IMG/VR virus record: IMGVR_UViG_3300037635_000469
Location: 1 to 32,472 of that record
Direction: 5' to 3' (one strand)
DNA length: 32,472 bases
Source of the DNA: a virus
Of the stretch, positions 1-6,168 are shown piece after piece. A program made the translations under genes and the position numbers. The notes beneath the pieces were generated by a model. That model searched no databases. It worked only from the letters and a program-made list of their open reading frames with translations, and was not told the origin of the DNA. The first letter of the stretch is position 1, and the number at the start of each line of letters is the position of its first letter.

Positions 1-432
1 GTGCAGCCGGTGATGGTTGAACACACCTTTGATGTGCCACTCATCGAAGACAACGAACGTGTTGTCCGCATGACAGGCACCATCGACCTCGTGGAAGAAG
101 ATCGGCTATGGGATTGGAAGTTCCCCGGTCGTGACTACAGCAGGGACGCTTGGCAGTACGAACGATGGGATGTCCAATCCATTGCGTACTGCTACGCAAT
201 GGGCATCCCCAACTTCTCGTATGCGGTCATGCACCCCAAGGGTGTAGGTCGCATGGATCTAGTGCGTGACGGGTCACACTTCGACTGGTTACGTACAAAG
301 GTGTTGGCACTCTGCCGACTGTTGGAAACTCAGACGGGTCCGTACCCGTTGGGTGATAACGGTTGGTGGTGTTCTAGCAAATGGTGCGAAAATTTCGCAC
401 GGTGTAAAGGCGCAACGCAAGGAGGCGCATAG
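1..432 (+). CDS. PD-(D/E)XK (RecB/Cas4-like) nuclease, 5' truncated by window edge
   Basis: The visible 143 residues hold the core of a PD-(D/E)XK nuclease. A GTIDLV segment supplies the first acidic residue and, about ten residues on, DWKF supplies the D-x-K pair. A later QSIAYCYAM helix resembles the QxxxY motif of RecB-type nucleases. The C-terminus has clustered cysteines (WWCSSKWCENFARCKG), as in phage Cas4/RecB-like nucleases that may bind an iron-sulfur cluster or zinc. A GTG sits at base 1, but the domain should have about 80-120 more residues upstream, so the real start is probably outside the window. It is first in the replication operon and is followed two bases later by the next gene. 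A role in end processing or recombination with the downstream RusA is likely. The fold is a good call; substrate and cluster are inferred. Confidence 0.8.
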   Translation: MQPVMVEHTFDVPLIEDNERVVRMTGTIDLVEEDRLWDWKFPGRDYSRDAWQYERWDVQSIAYCYAMGIPNFSYAVMHPKGVGRMDLVRDGSHFDWLRTKVLALCRLLETQTGPYPLGDNGWWCSSKWCENFARCKGATQGGA

Positions 433-434
433 TT

Positions 435-1154
435 ATGGCTTTCAAGCCCATGAGTCCGCATGAGCGGGCAAGTATTGAGGCGCAAGTTTGCCTCAAGGGT
501 GGCATCGAACTCGCTGCCGCCGAGTTAGCAAACAACCCAGACGGCGTAGCCGTCACGATGGCTATTGAAAATGCTAAGGCTCTCGCTGATTCCCTTTCGG
601 GCATCAAGGAGACTTTGGTTGGAGGCGCTGGCGCTGAAATCGCCAGCGCACCTGAGGCTGCTGTCGTTGAAACAGTTACTGCGGCGTTCCCCGGAGCAAC
701 GCAGGTAAACGCACCCGCATACAGCGGAGGCGGTGAATCCAAGTACGTGGCTGACGAAGAGTACGGTCAGGTGCTTGCGATCTGGCAAGCAGAACAGAAC
801 GCTGGCGTTGCATTCGCTGGCAAGGATTCCATGTTCCTGTGCAATCAGGCGATCCGGCAGTTGTTCGGGAGTGGCACACGCCAGTTCCCCGCCGACTACT
901 GGGCTGAAGCATTGCAGAACAAGGACATCCCGGTTACCAAGAACGGCAAGTGCGGGCTTGGTGACTTCAAAATCAAGAAGAGCGTTAGCGTCAATGCAGA
1001 CGGTAGCCCCTTCTTGGGTCAGGGTGAGGGCAACCATCCCTTGTCCAGCAAGAGTGGGTACTTCGCTGCTCTGGTGAAGAACACTTCCTTCAACTGGGGT
1101 GACCGCCCCGACCCTGTAGATCCGCAGGGCTGGCTGGCTAAGGCCGGTGGCTGA
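435..1154 (+). CDS. Hypothetical protein between nuclease and helicase-like ATPase
   Basis: This 239-aa protein has no motif I can name. The N-terminal 50 residues are helical and Ala-rich (ERASIEAQVCLKGGIELAA). Residues about 50-100 form a low-complexity Ala/Gly/Val linker ending in SGGGESKY. The C-terminal half is globular with aromatic and Lys residues and ends in WLAKAGG. The start ATG lies two bases after the nuclease stop, with the purine-rich GGAGG of the nuclease tail as ribosome-binding site. The gene overlaps the next by eight bases, so it is translationally coupled within the replication operon. Small proteins in this position in other phages are sometimes single-strand DNA-binding or recombination accessory proteins. 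That role is a guess from position only. Confidence 0.75.
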   Translation: MAFKPMSPHERASIEAQVCLKGGIELAAAELANNPDGVAVTMAIENAKALADSLSGIKETLVGGAGAEIASAPEAAVVETVTAAFPGATQVNAPAYSGGGESKYVADEEYGQVLAIWQAEQNAGVAFAGKDSMFLCNQAIRQLFGSGTRQFPADYWAEALQNKDIPVTKNGKCGLGDFKIKKSVSVNADGSPFLGQGEGNHPLSSKSGYFAALVKNTSFNWGDRPDPVDPQGWLAKAGG

Positions 1155-2163
1155 GGAACTCAGTCTGGAGGAAGCGTTGACGCGAGTCGCCAACGCACGG
1201 GCCGGGGAAGGGGCATCCGTTGATGCCCCGACCCCGGCACCCTCGCAGCCTCCAGCAGAAATAGAGGGAATATCCGCAGCAGACCTGCAAAGACTATTCA
1301 CACCGAAGCGTGAGCAAGTCAGGCGTATGCGCCATGACCTGCGTTCCGGCAGCGAATGGTCTTTCGGAGTGCGGGTGTTCGATGAAGCCACCTTGGGTGG
1401 GGCACGCGCCGGTCAGTTGGTGACCGTTATCGGTCGCTCGCACACAGGCAAGACGCTGCTGGCCTTGAACATGGTGGCCCGCAACCGCAACCACCGCACC
1501 CTGTGGGTTAGTCCAGATGAAACCGAAACAATGTTCTGGGGCCGATACGCAGCCATACGTATGCAGATCGACCAGAAGGATTGGATCGGTCGCCTCATCA
1601 GGGAAGACCCGACCGCTTGGGAACGTGTCGAACAACTCATGCGTGACGAAACGAACCTGCACTTTGAATCCACAGGCATGTCCGTTGACGACATCGACAA
1701 GGCCATGCGTATCGCTTCAGTTGAGTTGTGGGAAGGGCAACGACCCGAAGTGCTGGTGTACGACTACTTGGAGTTGATTCGGGGTGGAGGCTCTGGCGAT
1801 GCGGCCAGCGTGCAAGCCAAGATCGAATCGTTCAAGCAGTTGGTATCTGACTGGCGTGTCGTAGGCGTGATCTTGCATCAGTCTGGCCGGGGTTCAGGGA
1901 ACCGTGGCCGGGCCGGTGGCATCGAAGCCGGGCGTTACGCATCCACCAGTGAAAGCCACTTCCTGATTGAAACGTGGCGCAGGTGGGATGACACCAACAT
2001 GGATGAAGCAGAGCGGACGCACTATGAAAATGAAATCAGTGCGGGTTTGTGGAAGAATAAGTCAGGCGATGGAGAGAAAGCGGAAGTCAACCTGACCATC
2101 GACGCAAGCGGAAGGTTGTTGGAACCGGGGATCGTATGGGAGCAGATGATTCTGGATGAATGA
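1147..2163 (+). CDS. RecA/DnaB-fold ATPase, putative replicative helicase
   Basis: The 338-aa protein has a P-loop GRSHTGKT at residues 96-103. Its Walker B strand VLVYD is at 202-206, followed by YLELI. A GVILHQSGRGSG segment near 240-250 matches the sensor/H4-type motif of DnaB and KaiC-like ATPases. This is the RecA-fold domain of DnaB-type helicases (AAA_25/DnaB_C group). The N-terminal 60 residues are a Pro/Ala-rich tail, so the canonical DnaB N-terminal helical domain is missing. It starts at GTG 1147, inside the end of the upstream gene, and overlaps the primase gene by eight bases. The natural reading is a replicative helicase paired with the AEP primase encoded next. A recombination ATPase of the RecA/Sak4 type is an alternative that the sequence alone does not exclude. 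Confidence 0.85.
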   Translation: MAEELSLEEALTRVANARAGEGASVDAPTPAPSQPPAEIEGISAADLQRLFTPKREQVRRMRHDLRSGSEWSFGVRVFDEATLGGARAGQLVTVIGRSHTGKTLLALNMVARNRNHRTLWVSPDETETMFWGRYAAIRMQIDQKDWIGRLIREDPTAWERVEQLMRDETNLHFESTGMSVDDIDKAMRIASVELWEGQRPEVLVYDYLELIRGGGSGDAASVQAKIESFKQLVSDWRVVGVILHQSGRGSGNRGRAGGIEAGRYASTSESHFLIETWRRWDDTNMDEAERTHYENEISAGLWKNKSGDGEKAEVNLTIDASGRLLEPGIVWEQMILDE

Positions 2164-3211
2164 GATACTTCCTGCTTCACAGATGCGAACCCTTTTCATC
2201 GGGTTCAACCTTGCCTACGGGACTGACGCCGGTGGCTGCCGGTGGGCAGACGTTGACGACACGCTATTGGAGCGGCACCTATCGGGCGAAGAGATGATCG
2301 GGATTTATCCGATGGTCTACGACCCCCATTATGAACGGGGCGGCTCCGATACATGGCGTGAAGATATTGATGATAACCGCTATTACGTGGAGATGGAGCC
2401 AGACCTGTGGATGTGCCGGTGGGGTTCCATCGACATCGACGAAGGCGATGACTCCCTGACTTACGCAAGAAGCGTTCAAAACATTTTGCGTGCGTTGGAC
2501 ATTCAATGCTGGTTGGAACGCTCACGCAGCAAGGGCTATCACGTTTGGGTATTCAACAAGGACTGGGTGAAGGCATCGACTATGCGCCGCGCCATGAAGG
2601 CGGCGCTTGACCTTGCCGACATTCCTTACGATGCCGTCTATCCGAAACAGGATTCGTTGAAGGGTCCACCCGGCAACTACATGCGCTTACCGTATGGTGG
2701 TAAACGTCCTGAGCATCGGCAGGTTGTCGTAGATAGCAGCAGCGATAGCGAAACCGACGAGGAATGGTTGGATCTATTCGACTTCATCATCCTCGCAGAA
2801 CAAGGACGGACGCCTACAGCCACGCTGGAGGCGGCTGCCGCCTTGTATCAGGAACCGGAACCCATCTACCCAGACCTGCCACCCAAGCGGGACTACAGCA
2901 AGGAACCCCTAATGAACGTGGATGGCTCACGCTTGCGTGGGCTATCAGCGGAGATGTACGAGAATGGTCCCGTCCCGTACTATCGTGGTACTGGTGCTGG
3001 CCGTGGTCGGCACGGCTTCCTCAACAGGTTCGCCCGTTCGATGATCGAATCGGGTTACTCTCAAGGGGACGTTACGTCATGGACGAAAGACCTAGACACA
3101 CGATTGGGGCAATGGTGGGAAGACGGACCCAAGTTCACAGGCAGGCATGACTGCGACCGACAAATCGAAAGGCTTGTCCAAGACGCAAGCCGAAGAGCCA
3201 GCGTTAGATGA
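2156..3211 (+). CDS. Archaeo-eukaryotic-type (AEP, TOTE-like) DNA primase
   Basis: This 351-aa protein carries the AEP primase signature. The metal-binding DID is at residues 93-95 (GSIDIDEGDD). The nucleotide-binding Ser/Lys-x-x-His stretch SRSKGYHVWVF is near 123-133. Downstream, YPKQDSLKG and GNYMRLPYG (about 162-181) match the conserved Q-to-LP stretch of the primase domain found in TOTE-type and many phage primases. Residues 240-351 form a separate C-terminal helical part with DRQIERLVQDASRR at the end. It is coupled to the upstream helicase-like gene by an eight-base overlap, so the two probably form a priming-unwinding pair. This differs from T7, where one DnaG-type polypeptide does both. 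Family assignment rests on the motifs; replicative use is inferred. Confidence 0.85.
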   Translation: MNEILPASQMRTLFIGFNLAYGTDAGGCRWADVDDTLLERHLSGEEMIGIYPMVYDPHYERGGSDTWREDIDDNRYYVEMEPDLWMCRWGSIDIDEGDDSLTYARSVQNILRALDIQCWLERSRSKGYHVWVFNKDWVKASTMRRAMKAALDLADIPYDAVYPKQDSLKGPPGNYMRLPYGGKRPEHRQVVVDSSSDSETDEEWLDLFDFIILAEQGRTPTATLEAAAALYQEPEPIYPDLPPKRDYSKEPLMNVDGSRLRGLSAEMYENGPVPYYRGTGAGRGRHGFLNRFARSMIESGYSQGDVTSWTKDLDTRLGQWWEDGPKFTGRHDCDRQIERLVQDASRRASVR

Positions 3212-3548
3212 GTTCTCATTTGTCGTACCCGGAAGACCGCAGCCCAAGGGTCGTCCCCGGATGTCGCGCAAAGGCCGTGTCTACACGCCTAAAGAAACCG
3301 TTCTGGCTGAAAAATCTTACATCGACGCTGTTCCTGAAGACCCGCCGGTCTTTGAGGGACCGGTTGCGGTGGAGATGACGTTTTGCGAAGAAGCGACTTA
3401 CGTCACTGTCCGCTCCTTGACGGAATGGCAGACTCCTTTGCGTGGCGATCTGGACAACTACGTCAAACTGTGCCTAGATGGGTGCCAACGTGCGGGAATC
3501 ATCCCGAACGACCGGCTTGTGGTTCAATTGGAAGCGAGCAAACAATGA
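3147..3548 (+). CDS. rusA: RusA family Holliday-junction resolvase
   Basis: The 133-aa product matches RusA in length and motifs. FVVPGRPQPKGRPRMSRKG (residues 25-43) is the N-terminal strand-turn. LRGDLDNYVKLCLDGCQ (98-114) supplies the catalytic D101/D103, N104, K107 and D111. IIPNDRLV (118-125) gives the third aspartate, D122. RusA is a dimeric Mg-dependent nuclease that cuts four-way DNA junctions symmetrically. In phages it resolves recombination intermediates or trims branches before packaging. The gene overlaps the primase by 65 bases. No good later start exists in frame, so ATG 3147 is kept, although the first 20 residues are not conserved sequence. The stop overlaps the next ATG (ATGA). 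Confidence 0.92.
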   Translation: MTATDKSKGLSKTQAEEPALDEFSFVVPGRPQPKGRPRMSRKGRVYTPKETVLAEKSYIDAVPEDPPVFEGPVAVEMTFCEEATYVTVRSLTEWQTPLRGDLDNYVKLCLDGCQRAGIIPNDRLVVQLEASKQ

Positions 3549-4054
3549 TCCTCGTTGAGTTGGAAACATGGGAATACGAATGGGCTTCCCATGTAGGCGC
3601 CCGTCGGTACATTGAGAACTGGGGGAAGAAGGACGCCCCCTACTACGACAAGAAACGCATGGAAGATGACCGAACGGCGCAGGTCGCAGCCTGTGTCGGA
3701 GAGTTAGCGGTAGCAAAGATCACTAACCAATACTGGTCGGGCCATGTGTGGCACCAGTCCGTGCATAAGGAGTACCGGCACATCCCTGATGTTGGGCACA
3801 ACATTGAGGTGCGTCGGGTGAGGACCAGTACCAGCGCAGCCGTGAGGCAGCGCCAGTTAGACAAGGGGTTGACCCTGTTTGTGGTGAAGCCTGTTGCGCC
3901 TGAGTTTCGGGCAGTTGAAATCTTAGGGTGGATCGACCACGACGAAGCATGGGAGAAGGGTGAGCCTTCGGGTTACAGCGAAGATACTCGCGTGATCGCT
4001 GAAGAGTTCCTCAACGCACCCATGACTTACACTGACACTGATGGCAAAACGTGA
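3545..4054 (+). CDS. Phage protein, possible diverged PD-(D/E)XK fold
   Basis: I start this gene at ATG 3545, which overlaps the RusA stop as ATGA and gives 169 aa. A longer frame from 3383 would run antiphase through the conserved RusA core and is not credible. The protein contains VGELAVAKIT (52-60), a WSGHVW segment and PDVGHNIEVRRVRT (81-94). The layout Glu, then Asp, then Glu-x-Arg on a beta strand resembles a PD-(D/E)XK nuclease with Lys replaced by Arg. I recognise similar proteins (GE-AVAK...YWSG...DVG...VRT) from other phage genomes, where they are unannotated. A nuclease-like or DNA-binding role fits the operon, but the catalytic reading is speculative. Confidence 0.8.
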   Translation: MILVELETWEYEWASHVGARRYIENWGKKDAPYYDKKRMEDDRTAQVAACVGELAVAKITNQYWSGHVWHQSVHKEYRHIPDVGHNIEVRRVRTSTSAAVRQRQLDKGLTLFVVKPVAPEFRAVEILGWIDHDEAWEKGEPSGYSEDTRVIAEEFLNAPMTYTDTDGKT

Positions 4055-4412
4055 GTATTCCTTTGACCCCATAGCGTTAGTTTCTCTTTCTCAACGCTAC
4101 GGAAATCACAGTCAGTTACCAGCAACGCCGATGGAGGCGTTGCAGCGGGCCGGTCCCGACGAGCCGCTCACCTCCAAGGACGAGCAGGCTGAACTCCAAG
4201 AAATAGTGTTGAACGCACTAAATCATTTGGAAGATTGGGAACAATGGTTACTCAACGCCCTGCTTTTTGAGAAGATGAGCCTGCGTCAAGTTGAGTTTGT
4301 ATTAGGAATGCCGAAGACAACTGTCGCCAGAAAACGTGATGCGTTGTTGCACAAATTGAAAACATATCTAGCAAATGATCCGACAATCAGGAGGTATTTA
4401 CGTGGAGAATGA
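4041..4412 (+). CDS. Sigma-70 region-4-like HTH protein
   Basis: The 123-aa product has an acidic linker, then ELQEIVLNALNHLEDWEQWLLNALLFEKM and a helix-turn-helix (about residues 79-105) with LRQVEFVLGMPKTTVARKRDALLHKLK. This is the arrangement of sigma factor region 4: a helical bundle, then an HTH whose recognition helix is followed by a basic helix. Regions 2 and 3 are absent, so it is unlikely to be a complete sigma factor. It could contact -35 elements or RNA polymerase, as other phage region-4-like regulators do, or be a simple DNA-binding protein. It overlaps the upstream gene by 14 bases and the next start by 11. Possible targets are the control region at 30.4-30.9 kb; that link is inference. 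Confidence 0.82.
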   Translation: MAKREYSFDPIALVSLSQRYGNHSQLPATPMEALQRAGPDEPLTSKDEQAELQEIVLNALNHLEDWEQWLLNALLFEKMSLRQVEFVLGMPKTTVARKRDALLHKLKTYLANDPTIRRYLRGE

Positions 4413-4944
4413 AGTTCCTCTTATCCAGCCGAAGACTTGGGAAAGCGCAGCCGGGCTTTGCGCTTGGCAAATAGACAAGGCCCATCATTCGCGGCTTGAA
4501 GCAATCCAGTCGCATCCGTCGTGGAGTAGTTCCACGGACTGGCTCGTCAGCCTGCGTGAAGAATACGACGGGCTGACGGAGCAATGGTACGGGTCTGACG
4601 ACGGGCCTGCTTGGGAATGGTTCAAGAGCCTTGCGAGCGCGACGATGCTTGCCGCCTACAGCACTGGTGCGTGCGTTGCGTTGACAGCAGAGTCCATACT
4701 TCCGCTGCTTGGGCGCAAGCAAAACGACTACGGCTACGAGAACATCAGCCGGTTTGGGCGTGACGGAATCTTGGTGCGGATGCACGACAAGATCGCACGC
4801 ATAGAGAATCTAGTGAATCGAACGGATGAACCCAGTAACGAATCCTTAGCGGATTCGTTTGTGGATCTGGTCGGCTATTCCGTCATCGGTATGATGTGGG
4901 AATACGGCCTTTGGAATCTGCCGATGGCAGCGAATCAGTCGTAA
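4402..4944 (+). CDS. Nmad1 (DUF1599) nucleotide-modification-associated protein
   Basis: The start is GTG 4402, seven bases after a strong AGGAGG; an upstream in-frame ATG at 4375 has no such site. The 180-aa product carries the Nmad1 signature. It has RKQNDYGYEN (residues 105-114), VRMHDKIARIENL (125-137) with the conserved R and DK, and NESLADSFVDLVGYSVIG (146-163). These acidic and Lys/Arg residues are the conserved part of the family, which genome-context work links to phage and bacterial base-modification gene sets. The N-terminal 95 residues are not part of the recognised domain. No glycosyltransferase, thymidylate-synthase-like or kinase modification gene is visible nearby, so its substrate cannot be said. 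It is last in the + operon and its stop overlaps the convergent gene by ten bases. Confidence 0.85.
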   Translation: MENEVPLIQPKTWESAAGLCAWQIDKAHHSRLEAIQSHPSWSSSTDWLVSLREEYDGLTEQWYGSDDGPAWEWFKSLASATMLAAYSTGACVALTAESILPLLGRKQNDYGYENISRFGRDGILVRMHDKIARIENLVNRTDEPSNESLADSFVDLVGYSVIGMMWEYGLWNLPMAANQS

Positions 4945-5246
4945 TCCAACTCGTCTAAAGCATCCATGCTGCCCATAATGAGGGCAGTCAGGGTGGAGAA
5001 TACGTAGTTGTGGACTGGGCTGTCGTCGAAATCACCGACGATATTTTCCGCAGCGAACGCCATAGCGCGTTCGTAAGGAAGAACGATCAGCACACCCAGA
5101 TCGGATTCGTTCCACTTGGCGTGATTCCCGTCGGTTATGTCCAACAGGTGCGAAGTCTTTCGAATCTCTTTATAGATTTCGGTAGCCATATAGCCGTACT
5201 CGTCATGCCATTTGGCAAACGCCGCGTCTACAGGCTCCCCTGACAT
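4935..5246 (-). CDS. Hypothetical protein at end of late module
   Basis: ATG 5246 overlaps the holin stop by one base (TGATG), so translation is probably coupled; a longer frame upstream would only cover the holin gene. The 103-aa product is acidic and mostly helical, with DAAFAKWHDEYGYMATEIYKE at the N-terminus and a C-terminal hydrophobic helix VFSTLTALIMGSM before ALDELDYD. I do not recognise it. It is not a clear membrane protein. Its place after amidase and holin would suit a lysis accessory gene, but nothing in the sequence proves it. Confidence 0.75.
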   Translation of the reverse strand: MSGEPVDAAFAKWHDEYGYMATEIYKEIRKTSHLLDITDGNHAKWNESDLGVLIVLPYERAMAFAAENIVGDFDDSPVHNYVFSTLTALIMGSMDALDELDYD

Positions 5247-5404
5247 CAGCCGAGGCGATCCTTTGCGTAACCCTTCACGACCGAAAGGGCCGCAGCCGCA
5301 CCCGCTATCAACGCTACCTTCAAAGTTCCCTGATCTCCGATCACGAACACGGCTAGAAAAGCCTGAACGAAAGTCCAACCAGAGCGTTCCATAATATCCA
5401 TCAT
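5246..5404 (-). CDS. r1t-type small holin
   Basis: A 52-aa membrane protein starts at ATG 5404 (a second in-frame ATG follows directly). It overlaps the amidase stop as ATGA. ERSGWTFVQAFLAVFVIGD is followed by LKVALIAGAAAALSVVKGYAKDRLG. That gives one clear hydrophobic stretch at about 10-23, a second Ala/Val-rich one at about 28-43, and a basic tail. The sequence matches the r1t holin family, common in phages of actinobacteria and other Gram-positives. Holins collect in the cytoplasmic membrane and open it at a set time so the endolysin reaches the wall. The immediate endolysin-holin coupling supports the call. Confidence 0.9.
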   Translation of the reverse strand: MMDIMERSGWTFVQAFLAVFVIGDQGTLKVALIAGAAAALSVVKGYAKDRLG

Positions 5405-6144
5405 GCTGTCCACAACACCTTCCATGTGTCTGAATCAATGACCCCGTTCGCTTTCAAAGCGAACTGGGATTGCCATTCTTTGCAGGCATTCCGAGACTTC
5501 GCTCCGTAAATGCCATCGACCTTTAGGTTCGCGCCCCTGTCATTCAAACGCTTCTGCGCTAGCGCAACCCACTTACCTTTAGAACCCCTCCTAATAGGAA
5601 GGGCGCTTTGTCCCGCCTCCAGAATGTAGCGGACAATCCCATTCCAATCGACAGCCACGTTCGCTGGCTTGTCGCCAGCAGGCGTCCCTTCTTGGACCCA
5701 CGCTGTCAGTTTCTCGCCGGGGCATGTCGTAGACGAGAAATCCTTATGGCACCGTACCCACAGGTGGTCACCATATTGTTCCCTAATTGCCCCGACGACG
5801 GTAAGAAACGCATTCTTACCGGATTCTGTGAACGCATCATCGGTATCTCCAATGTACGCAACAGAAATAGACTTGGAGTTCCAACCACGGGTGGCAGCGC
5901 CACGCTTCCACCCGCGTCCCTCAAATATCTCACCCGTTTCACCAGATACCAGCCAGTTGTAGGCGATGGAATCCCACCCACGGGATTCCACATGGTACCT
6001 GTCGTGTCCTCTCACACGGTCCCACGGGCTGTGTGACGGCCCCGTCGTGTGATGGGCGACAATCCCTTGCACCGGACGCCAGAAGCCGTGTAAACGCTTC
6101 CCAGTGTCGATGGCCCCCCATTCCTCGCGCGAGATGTAGTCCAT
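5401..6144 (-). CDS. Endolysin: N-acetylmuramoyl-L-alanine amidase with C-terminal PG-binding domain
   Basis: The 247-aa protein begins with SREEWGA, the usual entry of the PGRP/Amidase_2 fold. Zinc ligands are visible as H31/H32 (GIVAHHTTG), H133 (VRCHKDF) and C141 (TTCPGEKL). The middle ISVAYIGDTDDAFTESGKNAF and YNWLVSGETGEIFEGRGW are typical of the family. Residues about 185-243 (IRRGSKGKWVALAQKRLNDRG ending in VIDSDTWKVLW) are a peptidoglycan-binding-1 domain with its repeat of Gly-x-x-Gly and Asp-Gly-x-Tyr-Gly turns. The enzyme should cut the amide bond between N-acetylmuramic acid and L-Ala in the host wall. No signal peptide is seen, in keeping with release by the neighbouring holin. 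Confidence 0.95.
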   Translation of the reverse strand: MDYISREEWGAIDTGKRLHGFWRPVQGIVAHHTTGPSHSPWDRVRGHDRYHVESRGWDSIAYNWLVSGETGEIFEGRGWKRGAATRGWNSKSISVAYIGDTDDAFTESGKNAFLTVVGAIREQYGDHLWVRCHKDFSSTTCPGEKLTAWVQEGTPAGDKPANVAVDWNGIVRYILEAGQSALPIRRGSKGKWVALAQKRLNDRGANLKVDGIYGAKSRNACKEWQSQFALKANGVIDSDTWKVLWTA

Positions 6145-6168
6145 ACCCTAAGACTACTTTGTCCCTCG

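Noticed and set aside
525-1391. 288-aa minus-strand frame opposite the unknown and helicase genes
   Set aside because: It spans two well-supported plus-strand genes including their overlap and has no recognisable domain.
3383-4054. Longer 223-aa frame starting inside rusA
   Set aside because: Its first 54 codons lie antiphase over the conserved RusA catalytic segment; ATG 3545 gives the usual ATGA overlap.
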